Assembly: GCA_022846035.1 (NCBI GenBank)
Contig: AP025580.1
Location: 372,001-436,000, forward strand
Length of the DNA stretch: 64,000 bases
Direction of reading: 5' to 3'
Source: Christensenellaceae bacterium
GTDB taxonomy: Bacteria; Bacillota; Clostridia; Christensenellales; Christensenellaceae
In this document: one piece after another, positions 7,460 through 15,815 of the stretch
Layout of the letters: each line of letters begins with the position of its first letter
Numbering within the stretch: position 1 is the stretch's first letter
The notes under the pieces: model-generated
The model's database searches: none
Seen by the model: only the letters and a program-made list of their open reading frames with translations
Told to the model about the DNA's origin: nothing
Made by a program: the position numbers and the translations under genes

Positions 7460-9193
7460 ATGAAAGAAATAGAAAACGGACGCATCCTGCTGTTTGACGG
7501 CGCGATGGGAACGTATCTTGCGTCGGAATACGAGGACAGCATCGTGCGCTGCGAACTGGCGAATATAAGGCATCCGCAGCGCGTTATACACGCGCATCGG
7601 GACTATATCGAGGCGGGCGCGGACGCGATCAAAACCAATACCTTTGCTGCGAATACTTTTTCGATGGGCATGGAACTTGAGGACGTTTTTGCCGTGATCG
7701 ACGCAGGCTGCAGGTGCGCGATAGAGGCGGCGGGGAAGAACACGCTCGTTTTTGCGAGCATGGGACCAATCCTGCACGACGATCAGGAAACCTGCGATGA
7801 GGAACGGCGCGCTCTCATAGACCGCTTCCTTGAAAACGGCGTTACCAATTTTCTTTTTGAAACTTTCGACGAAGCGCCCCCGCTGATACGGGCGGCGCAG
7901 TATATCAAAAGGACAGCGCCCTCTGCGTTTGTCATCACCGAATGCTCGGTAGCGCCGGATATGTATACGCAAAGCGGCGTTTCCGCACAGGCGGTAATCG
8001 ACGCTTTGCATGAAACAGAGGAAATCGACGCTTACGGCTTTAACTGCACGTGCGGCCCACTGCATATGGTACATGTGATGGAGAGCACGGAGTTTTATGA
8101 AAAACCCGTCTGTATCATGCCCAACGCCGGCTATCCTACCGTCGTGGGCGGCAGGACGGTATTCAAAAGTACGCCCGATTACTTTGCGGAGCAGCTTACA
8201 AAGATTGCGCAGGCGGGCGCTGTTATCCTCGGCGGCTGCTGCGGCACCACGCCCGCCCATATCCGTGCGGCACGCGGCGCGCTTGCGGATATGAGCGAAG
8301 TCAGGCAGGAGCATAGCCCTGTCAAAAGGACGGCTGTTGCGGCGGAAAGAAAGATATATACCGGCAAGCCTATTGCAGTAGAGCTGGATTCCCCGCTTGA
8401 CGCGGACAGCGCGTTTTTTATAAAAGCCGCAAAGAACCTGGCCCAGGCGGGCGCGGATTATATTACGATTGCGGACTGCCCGATCGGACGCGCGCGCGCA
8501 GACAGCAGTATGCTTGCCGCCATGCTGAAAACGCAATATGGAATCGAGGCGTTGCCGCATCTGACATGCAGAGACCGGAATTTAAACGCTTCTAAGGCGC
8601 TTTTGCTGGGGCTTTATATGCAGGGCGTCCATAATGTGCTGGTAGTGACGGGAGATCCGATTCCCAATAATCGGCGTGGCGAGATCAAAAGCGTATTCCA
8701 GTTCAATTCCGTACTGTACGCGGAGTTTATACGGGATTTAAACCGCACGGTATTTGTAGAAAAGCCGTTCACGGTCATGGGCGCGCTCAATATCAACGCC
8801 CAGAATTTCGATGTGGAGCTTGAAAAAGCCAGGAAAAAGGAAGCGGCAGGCATGCGCTGTTTTTTGACGCAGCCGGTGTACGACAAGCGGGCCGCGGATA
8901 ATGTTGCGCGCGCCAAACAGATGCTGCATGCGGAGATATGGGCGGGGATTATGCCCGTAGTAAGCTATAAAAACGCCTGCTTTATCAACAACGAGCTTGC
9001 GGGTATCGAGATACCTGAGGAGGTATGCGAGCGTTTTAAAAATGCGGATAAAGAAGAGGCCGCGCGTATTGCCATTGAGACGGCGCTTTGTGCGGCGCGA
9101 ATGGTGAAAGAAATTGCAGACGGATATTATATCATTACGCCGCTTCGGCGTGCGGATATTGTTTGCGAGATTATAAAGGAGTTAAAGGCATGA
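7460..9193 (+). CDS. Bifunctional homocysteine S-methyltransferase / methylenetetrahydrofolate reductase
   Basis: A 577-residue fusion like B. subtilis YitJ. The N-terminal half (about 1-285) is a homocysteine-binding methyltransferase domain with DGAMGTYL at the start, NCTCG and the zinc-binding GGCCGTTPAHI motif. The C-terminal half (about 300-575) is a flavin MTHFR barrel with E-L-D-S-P near its start, VVTGDPIP and the LTQPVYD motif. It makes 5-methyl-THF and transfers the methyl group to homocysteine. Start chosen at ATG 7460, which has a GGAGAAAG box and puts DGAMG at the usual place. The stop overlaps the next ATG by 4 bp. Confidence 0.94.
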   Translation: MKEIENGRILLFDGAMGTYLASEYEDSIVRCELANIRHPQRVIHAHRDYIEAGADAIKTNTFAANTFSMGMELEDVFAVIDAGCRCAIEAAGKNTLVFASMGPILHDDQETCDEERRALIDRFLENGVTNFLFETFDEAPPLIRAAQYIKRTAPSAFVITECSVAPDMYTQSGVSAQAVIDALHETEEIDAYGFNCTCGPLHMVHVMESTEFYEKPVCIMPNAGYPTVVGGRTVFKSTPDYFAEQLTKIAQAGAVILGGCCGTTPAHIRAARGALADMSEVRQEHSPVKRTAVAAERKIYTGKPIAVELDSPLDADSAFFIKAAKNLAQAGADYITIADCPIGRARADSSMLAAMLKTQYGIEALPHLTCRDRNLNASKALLLGLYMQGVHNVLVVTGDPIPNNRRGEIKSVFQFNSVLYAEFIRDLNRTVFVEKPFTVMGALNINAQNFDVELEKARKKEAAGMRCFLTQPVYDKRAADNVARAKQMLHAEIWAGIMPVVSYKNACFINNELAGIEIPEEVCERFKNADKEEAARIAIETALCAARMVKEIADGYYIITPLRRADIVCEIIKELKA

Positions 9194-9984
9194 TCATTAT
9201 CGGAGAAAAATTAAACAGCTCGATTCCTTCCACGCTGGAAGCGATGAACGCGAAAGATGAAATGTTTGTAACAGAGCTTGCGTCCAGGCAGGCGCTTTGC
9301 GGCGCGCATTATCTGGACATCAATACGGGGATGTGCGAAAACGAAGGCGAGACGCTGGTGTGGGCCGCGGGGCTGGCGCTTGCGGCGGCGCCGGACTGCG
9401 GAATCATGGCGGATTCCACGAATCCCGCCGCGCTCAGGCAATTGTTTGAAACCGTGGAAATGAAAAAGGTCATTATCAATTCCGTAACGCTGGAGGAAGA
9501 GCGGATGCAGGGCGTGCTTCCTTTGGTAAAGCAATATAAAACGGGCATTGTGGCCATGCCGCTTGATGGGGATGGGATTCCCAAAACGGCGGACCGCAGG
9601 GTAGAGAACGCCGCACGCCTGATCGAGATATTAAGAAAAGAAGGGGTAGGGGATGAAGACATCTATGTGGATATTGTGGTAGAAGCGGCCGCGACCGGCT
9701 GGGATGCACCCAGGGAAGCGCTTCTGGCGACACGCCGCCTGCGCGAAAGTTATCCGGATATTCATCTTCTGGCCGGCCTTTCCAATATCTCGTTTGGTCT
9801 TCCCAAACGCGGGATCATCAACCAGGCGTTCCTCGCGTGCGCCATGATGCAGGGGATGGACGCGCCCATCATGGACATTACCAGCAGCGCGATGAAAATG
9901 CATTTGCGCGCGTCGGAAATGCTTTTAGGGGAGGATGAATACTGCATGAACTATCTGACGGCTTTCCGCGAGACGGGGGAATAA
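9190..9984 (+). CDS. Methyltetrahydrofolate:corrinoid methyltransferase-like pterin-binding protein
   Basis: A 264-residue TIM-barrel protein of the dihydropteroate synthase/pterin-binding superfamily, of the length of free-standing CH3-THF methyltransferases (AcsE-type, or the second domain of MetH). Diagnostic pieces are I-I-G-E-K-L-N near the N-terminus, HYLDINTG, D-S-T-N-P-A and GLSNISFGLP. The latter is the methyltransferase form, unlike DHPS. It would move a methyl group between 5-methyl-THF and a corrinoid protein. ATGA overlap with the upstream fusion gene means the two are co-translated. No corrinoid protein gene is nearby. A role in methionine synthesis rather than acetyl-CoA synthesis is inferred from the partner. 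Confidence 0.85.
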   Translation: MIIIGEKLNSSIPSTLEAMNAKDEMFVTELASRQALCGAHYLDINTGMCENEGETLVWAAGLALAAAPDCGIMADSTNPAALRQLFETVEMKKVIINSVTLEEERMQGVLPLVKQYKTGIVAMPLDGDGIPKTADRRVENAARLIEILRKEGVGDEDIYVDIVVEAAATGWDAPREALLATRRLRESYPDIHLLAGLSNISFGLPKRGIINQAFLACAMMQGMDAPIMDITSSAMKMHLRASEMLLGEDEYCMNYLTAFRETGE

Positions 9985-10005
9985 AGCGGCAAGGGGTTTT
10001 CGGGG

Positions 10006-11193
10006 ATGGAAAAAACAAGATTGACCGCGAAAGCGCAGAGGTTGTTTTTAAAAAGCAGATATTCCACATTGAATATCTGCTTTTTCGCGCTTGCTTTGGT
10101 GCTCCTTTCACGGCTCGCGATCTATCTGTTCTTTGCCGGCTATGCCGAAGCGGCGGGCGACACGCGGGCTTTTTTCGGCGCGCTTAATGTCTGGGATGCG
10201 CAATGGTACCAGGAAATCACGCTTGAAGGCTATACAAGCGGTACGGAGTATAGCGGCGGACTTGTGAACTGGGCCTTTTTCCCATTGTTCAGCCTGGCCG
10301 TACGCGGCGTCCATATGCTTACGGGCGCCGACGTCAACGCCGTTGGTTTTATCCTGAATATCCTTTTTCAAACGGCAGCGCTCGCATTTCTCTTCCAATA
10401 CGTTCTGGAAACGCGCAAAAAAAACCTCGCGCAGGCAGTCACAGCCTGTTTCTTGCTTTCCTTAGGCTGCTATTCCCTTTATTTTGCCAGCTATTATACC
10501 GAGTCGCTTTATCTGCTGCTGTTTGTCGCGGCGATGTATTTCCTGCACAAAAAGCAATATTTGCGAATGGGAGTATGCGGTTTTTTCCTGACGCTGACGA
10601 GGAATATGGGCATAGTTATTTTGATCGGCCTTTTGATACAAGTGGCCATCGATTACCGCGCGGGCAGTCGGGAAAAGAAAAGCGTTTCCGATTTTTTCCG
10701 CGTTTGCCTAAAAGACGGCGCGCTGGTGACAGGAACGTTGCTGACGTTGCTCGGACTGGCGTCCTTTATGGTTTTTTTAGGCATCAGGACAGGCGATCCG
10801 CTGGCTTTTGTACACGCGCAGGCTGCGTGGGGCCTAAGCGGTGGCGGCAATCCTCTGGCCGCGATCATAAGCGGATTCGCGTCGGGAATTAAAAGACAGG
10901 TGTTTTTCGCGGCGTGTTCTGTGGCCGGCCTTTTTCTGTGTATTTACCTGCTGCTTAAAAAGCGGTATGCCGAGGCGGGCATGGCGTTTGCGCTTCTGCT
11001 GATCCCCATCTCGGTGCGCCTGCAGTCCATTCCGCGCTATCTGCTGGGAAACGCCGTATTTATGCTGGCGTTTACGGATCTTTTGGCAGCGTGCAATAAA
11101 AAATGGCCAATGGTCCTTGCCGCCGTCTCCGGCTGCCTGCTTGAATTCTTTTTATTGTATCTTTGGTTTTGCGGCTCGACGTTCATGTGGTAA
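10006..11193 (+). CDS. PIG-V-like membrane glycosyltransferase (predicted mannosyltransferase family)
   Basis: A 395-residue integral membrane protein with about nine or ten hydrophobic helices. After the first helix lies the loop motif W-D-A-Q-W-Y (about 64-69), then W-x-F-F-P-L-F and T-R-N-M-G-I, the pattern of GT-C enzymes related to PIG-V that use polyprenyl-phosphate sugars. The Asp of WDAQW is the likely catalytic residue. Donor and acceptor are unknown. It starts 21 bp after the methyltransferase gene, so may be co-transcribed, though no functional link is evident. Confidence 0.75.
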   Translation: MEKTRLTAKAQRLFLKSRYSTLNICFFALALVLLSRLAIYLFFAGYAEAAGDTRAFFGALNVWDAQWYQEITLEGYTSGTEYSGGLVNWAFFPLFSLAVRGVHMLTGADVNAVGFILNILFQTAALAFLFQYVLETRKKNLAQAVTACFLLSLGCYSLYFASYYTESLYLLLFVAAMYFLHKKQYLRMGVCGFFLTLTRNMGIVILIGLLIQVAIDYRAGSREKKSVSDFFRVCLKDGALVTGTLLTLLGLASFMVFLGIRTGDPLAFVHAQAAWGLSGGGNPLAAIISGFASGIKRQVFFAACSVAGLFLCIYLLLKKRYAEAGMAFALLLIPISVRLQSIPRYLLGNAVFMLAFTDLLAACNKKWPMVLAAVSGCLLEFFLLYLWFCGSTFMW

Positions 11194-11239
11194 CGCGGTA
11201 TATTTTACAAAATATTAACGCCCCGTCCATACGGACTGA

Positions 11240-11268
11240 TTGAATCCGCGCCTTTTTTATACTATAAT
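11240..11268 (+). promoter_or_regulatory. Promoter of the phosphoesterase-lysA operon
   Basis: TTGAAT (11240-11245), 17-bp spacer, perfect TATAAT (11263-11268). Transcription from about 11275 would leave a leader of about 48 nt before the phosphoesterase start. Confidence 0.65.
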
Positions 11269-11322
11269 AAAATCAATTTCCGTTGGAAATTGAAGCTGAG
11301 ACGATATAGGTAAGGAAAAAGA

Positions 11323-12093
11323 ATGTTCAATAACAATACGGTACAAATTACATCCTACGGGATTTTAAGCGATAAGGTAACAAGCGGCGTGGTGATCGCG
11401 CATCTTTCTGATCTGCACGAAAAGGAATTCGGCGTCCGCAACGGCCAGCTCTTCCGTAAGGTAGAAAAGCTGATGCCGGATGTGATCGCCGTCACGGGGG
11501 ACATCGTCGCGCACGAAAAACAGAAGATGATCGATGCGCGTTATGTAAAGCAGTTTGCGCGTGAGCTGCATAAGATTGCGCCCGTTTACTTTGTAACAGG
11601 CAACCACGAACGCAATTTTGAAGGACAGGTCGAAGACATCATGGCAGAGTACGGCGTTAGTGTGCTGCGGAGCGGAGACCTGCAAAGGCTGTCTGTAGGA
11701 GGTAATAAGATCAATTTTGCCGGAATGGACGACGTTTCGTTTGATAATGCGGATGTGGCCGATTCCGTAAGCGTATTTGGCGAAACGGACGGCTTTAACG
11801 TCTTTTTGGCGCACAGGCCGGAGTATTATCCGCTTTATTTGCATAAAAATATTGACCTCGTGCTCTGCGGGCATACGCATGCCGGACAGATCCGTTTTCC
11901 GAAGATCGGCGCCTTTGCCATGAGCGGGCAGGGGTTTATGCCAAAGTATGTGGAGGGTGAATTTACGGACGGCCTGACGACAATGATTATCAGTCGGGGA
12001 CTGGGCGCGAGCGGTTATCCCAAAATCAGAATCAACAATCCACCGGAGCTGGTTGCGGTATATATCGAACCGGATCCTGAGGATTTGGCATAA
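11323..12093 (+). CDS. Calcineurin-like metallophosphoesterase
   Basis: A 256-residue metallophosphoesterase of the YkuE/YaeI type. The five dimetal-site blocks are present: L-S-D-L-H (about 28-32), G-D-I-V, G-N-H-E, the His in LAHRPEYY and GHTHAGQ. No signal peptide or membrane helix precedes the domain, so it is probably cytoplasmic. Substrate unknown; relatives act on nucleotide-linked lipids or phosphodiesters. The ATG has a GGTAAGGAAAA box. It is followed within 25 bp by the lysA-type gene. Confidence 0.88.
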   Translation: MFNNNTVQITSYGILSDKVTSGVVIAHLSDLHEKEFGVRNGQLFRKVEKLMPDVIAVTGDIVAHEKQKMIDARYVKQFARELHKIAPVYFVTGNHERNFEGQVEDIMAEYGVSVLRSGDLQRLSVGGNKINFAGMDDVSFDNADVADSVSVFGETDGFNVFLAHRPEYYPLYLHKNIDLVLCGHTHAGQIRFPKIGAFAMSGQGFMPKYVEGEFTDGLTTMIISRGLGASGYPKIRINNPPELVAVYIEPDPEDLA

Positions 12094-12118
12094 AATTTGA
12101 TACTATGAGGAGTACGAG

Positions 12119-13378
12119 ATGGAAAAGAGGCCGTTTGTAACGAAAAAGCAACTGGAGGCAATCGCTGCGGAATATCCCACGCCTTTTCATTTGTATGATG
12201 AAAAAGGAATTCGGGAAAACGCGCGGCGCATGAACCAGGCATTTGCATGGAATGCGGGGTTCAAGGAATATTTCGCGGTCAAGGCGACGCCCAATCCGGT
12301 CATTATGAAAATATTAAAGGAAGAGGGCTGCGGCGTGGACTGCTCTTCCTATACTGAGCTCCAGCTTGCACACGCGTGTGGTTTTTGCGGACATGAGATC
12401 ATGTTTTCCTCGAATGATACGCCGGCGGAAGACTTTGCGCTGGCAAAGGAAATGGGCGTGATTATCAATCTGGATGATCTCACACATGTTGATTTTTTAA
12501 ATAAGGTCGCGGGTATACCGGAAACAATCTGCTGCCGGTATAATCCGGGCGGTACGTTTACGACGGCCAACGGGATTATGGACAATCCCGGAGATGCGAA
12601 ATACGGCATGACGTATGAGCAGATGAAGCAGGCCTATCGGGAGCTTATGCGGCTGGGAGCAAAGCGTTTCGGCATTCATGCTTTTTTGGCAAGCAACACG
12701 CAGACAGAGGATTATTACCCGCAGCTCGCGCGTATCCTTTTCGAGTTGGCCGTCACCCTGCGCTCAGAGACGGGAGCGGATATTCGCTTCATTAACCTTT
12801 CGGGCGGCGTAGGCATTCCCTACCGGCCGGACGGGCAGCCGGTGGACATCCTGAAAGTGGGAGAAGGGGTGAAAAGGGCATTTGACGAGGTGCTGGTTCC
12901 CGCAGGAATGGGAGATGTGGCAATCTTTACGGAACTGGGACGTTTTATGCTGGGACCGTACGGATGCCTGGTTACAAGAGCGATTCACAAGAAACATACC
13001 TATAAGGAATATATCGGCGTGGACGCGTGCGCTGTCAACCTCATGCGTCCGGCAATGTACGGCGCCTACCATCATATCACGGTTATGGGGAAAGAGAACG
13101 ATCCGCATGACCGCCGATACGATGTTACAGGCGGGCTGTGCGAGAATAACGACAAGTTCGCGGTGGACCGCATGCTGCCCGAAATCGATACCGGAGACCT
13201 GCTGGTGATCCACGATACGGGCGCGCACGGGTTTTCCATGGGCTATAACTACAACGGAAAACTGCGGAGCGCGGAAATACTGTTAAAAGAGGATGGAACA
13301 ACGCAGCTCATACGCCGTGCGGAAACGCCGGAAGATTATTTTGCGACATTCGATTTCCTGCATCTGTTCGGCAAGTAA
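12119..13378 (+). CDS. lysA: Diaminopimelate decarboxylase-type PLP enzyme
   Basis: A 419-residue fold-type III PLP decarboxylase (Orn/DAP/Arg decarboxylase group 2). The PLP lysine lies in YFAVKATPNP (about residue 54). Other motifs are the Gly-rich LSGGVGIPY, the phosphate-binding ELGRFMLGPYG and the GGLCENND block that supplies the active-site Cys. Best match is meso-diaminopimelate decarboxylase (last step of lysine synthesis), but substrate residues such as DTGAHGFSMGYNYNG differ from the usual CGAYG form, so a related amino acid decarboxylase is possible. Good GAGGAG site before ATG. It is followed 15 bp later by a lipoprotein gene. Confidence 0.82.
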   Translation: MEKRPFVTKKQLEAIAAEYPTPFHLYDEKGIRENARRMNQAFAWNAGFKEYFAVKATPNPVIMKILKEEGCGVDCSSYTELQLAHACGFCGHEIMFSSNDTPAEDFALAKEMGVIINLDDLTHVDFLNKVAGIPETICCRYNPGGTFTTANGIMDNPGDAKYGMTYEQMKQAYRELMRLGAKRFGIHAFLASNTQTEDYYPQLARILFELAVTLRSETGADIRFINLSGGVGIPYRPDGQPVDILKVGEGVKRAFDEVLVPAGMGDVAIFTELGRFMLGPYGCLVTRAIHKKHTYKEYIGVDACAVNLMRPAMYGAYHHITVMGKENDPHDRRYDVTGGLCENNDKFAVDRMLPEIDTGDLLVIHDTGAHGFSMGYNYNGKLRSAEILLKEDGTTQLIRRAETPEDYFATFDFLHLFGK

Positions 13379-13393
13379 GGCGAGGAGAAGAAA

Positions 13394-14173
13394 ATGGGTA
13401 AATGGATCAAGCGGACAGTAGTATTGGGTATGGCGGCCGCTATATTTGTTTTATGTTGCTCGTGTAGCTTGGTCCGCGATTTTGACGTGCTCATGGGAGG
13501 AATGCAGAGCGCGGCGTCCACGCGCGCGCCACGGCTAAATGAGCTGCCCGAGCTTCCGGCTCCCGCGCAGCAGGGCGAAGAGGAAGCCATGCCTGAAAAT
13601 ACGCCGCTCCCCTCCCTTAACCAGGATACCACGACTTTCGATACGCTTGTCGATACAGAGGGGCTGCTTTCCGGAAAAAATGCCGTGACGCTGAGCGAGA
13701 TTATCTCAGGCGCGCTGTATGTGGAACAGGAAGACGGAACTTACCTGAAAGAAACGCCGTTTATGGGTAAGGACGGCGGGATTATCCTCGGGTTTGGGCA
13801 GGACGGAAAAAACAACTATATCGACTATTTTTACACTGGCGAGATTCAAAGCGTAACGGCGGAAAAAATCGTCAAAGAACTGGAAGTTCTGACCAGCGCG
13901 GTAGAGCAAAAATATGGCAGGGCGAACCTGCATTTATGGGCGATGAGTCCGACGGGCTTTGATACGGATATGTCGCTGGTGGGCGAATTTACTTTGGAAG
14001 AAATCAGCGATGCGGTTACGCGGAGTATGTATGCGGGCTTCCAGTATACATGGCGGCGGGTAGGCGGCAGCCTCGCGTATGTGACCTTGTTTTTGGACGG
14101 ACAGGGGAATTATTCAGTGGATTTTATTTACGACAATACGCAGTCGGGCGCATACGGCAGCTTCGATGCCTGA
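13394..14173 (+). CDS. Predicted lipoprotein of unknown function
   Basis: A 259-residue exported lipoprotein. The N-terminus has a basic start, a hydrophobic stretch (about 7-22) and a lipobox ending L-C-C-S-C, so signal peptidase II should cleave before one of these cysteines. A Pro/Glu-rich linker (about 45-75) follows, then a compact domain with no family I recognise. It contains Y-G-R-A-N-L-H-L-W and repeated aromatic residues. It sits 15 bp behind lysA and just before sortase B, so it may be envelope-anchored. It lacks an obvious sortase sorting signal. Confidence 0.75.
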   Translation: MGKWIKRTVVLGMAAAIFVLCCSCSLVRDFDVLMGGMQSAASTRAPRLNELPELPAPAQQGEEEAMPENTPLPSLNQDTTTFDTLVDTEGLLSGKNAVTLSEIISGALYVEQEDGTYLKETPFMGKDGGIILGFGQDGKNNYIDYFYTGEIQSVTAEKIVKELEVLTSAVEQKYGRANLHLWAMSPTGFDTDMSLVGEFTLEEISDAVTRSMYAGFQYTWRRVGGSLAYVTLFLDGQGNYSVDFIYDNTQSGAYGSFDA

Positions 14174-14236
14174 TGTTTTCAAGGGCGGCCTTTTTGGGTA
14201 TATATAATATATAGAAAAAACAAAACAAGGAGCTTT

Positions 14237-15061
14237 ATGACAAAAAAAATTGGCGAAGAGCCTCAGAGAAATAATAGTATGCCTGATGGGAATGAAGCGG
14301 ATCGCCCGCAGGCACGGGATGCGCGCAAACCGCGCGGCAAGGTTATCTCGTGGATTGTGATTGCGGTTGCCGCAGCAGTGCTGGTGTTTGCCCTGGTACA
14401 GATTATGGGCATAAAAAGCGAGGACTGGGCGGGCGAGAAAGTTTACAATAATCTGAAAGCGGCGGCGGAACCGGCGGGGGAAGCGGTAGCGGATCCCCGC
14501 GACAGGAAGATTGACTTTGACGCCTTAAAAGCGATCAACCAGGATATTATCGGATGGATTTATATTCCGGATACCAGGATAGATTATCCGGTCGTGATCG
14601 GTACAGACAATGATTACTATATTTCGCACAATGCGGATCAATCGGAAAACAAAGCGGGCGCGATTTTTTTAGATTACCAGAACGCGCCGGATTTCTCAGA
14701 CCAGAATACGATCATTTACGGACACCGTATGAACGACGGCTCCATGTTCGCGGGCCTGCATGATTATGAAAAAGAAGATTTTTTCAGGGAGAACGACACG
14801 GTTTACCTGTATCTGCCGGACGGAGCGGTAAACGAATATAAGGTTTTTTCGGCGTATACCACAGGCGCGGTGGACGACACCTATACGATGGGCTTTGCAA
14901 GCGACGAGGCCTACAAAAAATACCTGCAGGAAATGCAGGCGCGCTCGTCTTTTGCAACGGACGATACGCTAAGCGCACAGGATAAGATCATCACCCTTTC
15001 CACGTGCGTGCGCTACCAGGACGATAACCGTTATGTGGTGCAGGCGGTCCTGCAGAAATAG
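14237..15061 (+). CDS. srtB: Class B sortase
   Basis: A 274-residue membrane-anchored transpeptidase. A disordered charged N-terminus (1-35) is followed by one membrane helix (about 37-57) and a sortase B catalytic domain. The catalytic triad is visible: H163 in IIYGHRMND, C257 in TLSTC and R265 in the closing NRYVV strand. Class B sortases attach NPQTN-like proteins, often haem-uptake factors, or build pili. No substrate with a sorting signal is encoded in this window, so its target lies elsewhere. AAGGAG lies 5 nt before ATG, and a TATAAT-like element (14203-14208) may start its own transcript. Confidence 0.92.
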   Translation: MTKKIGEEPQRNNSMPDGNEADRPQARDARKPRGKVISWIVIAVAAAVLVFALVQIMGIKSEDWAGEKVYNNLKAAAEPAGEAVADPRDRKIDFDALKAINQDIIGWIYIPDTRIDYPVVIGTDNDYYISHNADQSENKAGAIFLDYQNAPDFSDQNTIIYGHRMNDGSMFAGLHDYEKEDFFRENDTVYLYLPDGAVNEYKVFSAYTTGAVDDTYTMGFASDEAYKKYLQEMQARSSFATDDTLSAQDKIITLSTCVRYQDDNRYVVQAVLQK

Positions 15062-15185
15062 GATAAAAAAGGCAAAGCCGCTGTTTTAGCCTCAACCATT
15101 TCAGAATTAATTTGCGGCGTGGGCGCGTGAGTTAAATAATCTGTATTGGGATCACAACGATACCAAATAAAACTTTCCAAAACCA

Positions 15186-15221
15186 AAAAACCGCTCAAAC
15201 CCTACTGGTTGCGCGGTTTTT
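15186..15221 (-). terminator. Terminator of tRNA-Arg
   Basis: On the minus strand, a short stem AACCGC/GCGGTT with a long loop is followed by a U-run, just past the CCA end of the tRNA gene. Moderate stability. Confidence 0.55.
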
Positions 15222-15223
15222 GC

Positions 15224-15300
15224 TGGTGTGCCAGAAGGGATTCGAACCCCCGACCTTTTGATTCGTAGTCAAACACTCTATCCAGCTGAGCTACTGGCAC
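15224..15300 (-). tRNA. tRNA-Arg (anticodon ACG)
   Basis: A 77-nt minus-strand tRNA with a 7-bp acceptor stem GTGCCAG/CTGGCAC, a D-arm TAGCTCAGCTGGATAGAG, the anticodon loop CTACGAA (ACG, read as ICG for CGN arginine codons), a T-arm GGGGGTTCGAATCCC and an encoded CCA end (15224-15226). It has its own promoter and terminator and is a single-gene unit. Confidence 0.97.
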
Positions 15301-15325
15301 AAATCTTAAATTTTGAAGCTTTATT

Positions 15326-15354
15326 ATTGTATAATAAAGCACCTGAAAAGTCAA
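15326..15354 (-). promoter_or_regulatory. Promoter of tRNA-Arg
   Basis: Minus strand TTGACT (15349-15354), 17-bp spacer, TACAAT (15326-15331), placed about 25 bp ahead of the mature tRNA 5' end. Confidence 0.75.
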
Positions 15355-15395
15355 TGACCGTAACAAAAATTTCAATGAAAGATTTCTTGAGCAAA

Positions 15396-15432
15396 GAGCG
15401 CGCAGACTGTGAGCAGTCTACGCGCTCCTGAT
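15396..15432 (-). terminator. Hairpin after the heavy-metal-binding protein gene
   Basis: A long near-perfect stem (15396-15427; arms GAGCGCG-CAGACT and AGTCTA-CGCGCTC with one mismatch). On the minus strand it is followed by only a short U-run (TTTGCTC), so it is a plausible but not ideal terminator. Confidence 0.6.
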
Positions 15433-15452
15433 CTCTTTTGTAAGCGGCTGCT

Positions 15453-15659
15453 TTAGTCGATGGATACCACCTGATAGCCCGCGTTTTCCACTGTTTCACG
15501 CAGCGATTCGTCACTTACGTCGCTGGCAATGTCAACATCTGCTGTTTTAGACGCTAAGTCAACCTTGGCGGAAACGCCGTCCATCCGGTTTAAGAGCATC
15601 TCGATCCGCGACGAACAATGCTCGCACGACATTCCTTCGATCCTGATCGTTTTATGCAT
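15453..15659 (-). CDS. Heavy-metal-associated (HMA) domain protein, CopZ-like
   Basis: A 68-residue ferredoxin-like HMA protein with the metal-binding motif M10-S-C12-E-H-C15. Such proteins are Cu(I) chaperones or mercury/zinc carriers that pass metal to P-type ATPases. Start at ATG 15659 is favoured over the upstream in-frame start because AAAGGAG lies 7-10 nt before it. The usual Tyr/Phe near the C-terminus is present (AGYQVVSID). Divergently transcribed from the perR-type gene across a 156-bp AT-rich gap. No P-type ATPase is adjacent. Confidence 0.9.
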   Translation of the reverse strand: MHKTIRIEGMSCEHCSSRIEMLLNRMDGVSAKVDLASKTADVDIASDVSDESLRETVENAGYQVVSID

Positions 15660-15748
15660 GGTTCTTACTCCTTTCATAAAATGATTTCTTGATTTTATTA
15701 TACCAACTTTTATAAAGGTTTATCCAGTCTTTTTATTTTCAAAAATCA

Positions 15749-15776
15749 TTGACATTTACTTTATCATGTTTATAAT
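15749..15776 (+). promoter_or_regulatory. perR promoter
   Basis: Perfect TTGACA (15749-15754) and perfect TATAAT (15771-15776) with a 16-bp spacer, the most consensus-like promoter in the window. The predicted start (about 15783) falls at the edge of the PerR-type box. Confidence 0.85.
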
Positions 15777-15783
15777 AATAATT

Positions 15784-15802
15784 AAGAATAATTATTATTC
15801 TT
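15784..15802. promoter_or_regulatory. PerR/Fur-family 7-1-7 operator
   Basis: A perfect palindrome AAGAATAATTATTATTCTT. Its core GAATAAT-T-ATTATTC (15786-15800) is a 7-1-7 inverted repeat like the B. subtilis PerR box (TTATAATNATTATAA). A second overlapping arm (AATAATAATT) extends it leftward. It sits over the start of the perR transcript, so autorepression is expected, and it may also affect the divergent HMA gene. Confidence 0.8.
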
Positions 15803-15815
15803 AAAAGGTGTGCAG

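Noticed and set aside
7316..8560. 414-residue minus-strand ORF
   Set aside because: Lies opposite the homocysteine methyltransferase gene, has no family features and His/Arg-rich shadow composition.
15228..15431. 67-residue ORF beginning M-P-E-G-I-R-T-P-D
   Set aside because: It is the antisense translation of tRNA-Arg, a common annotation artefact.
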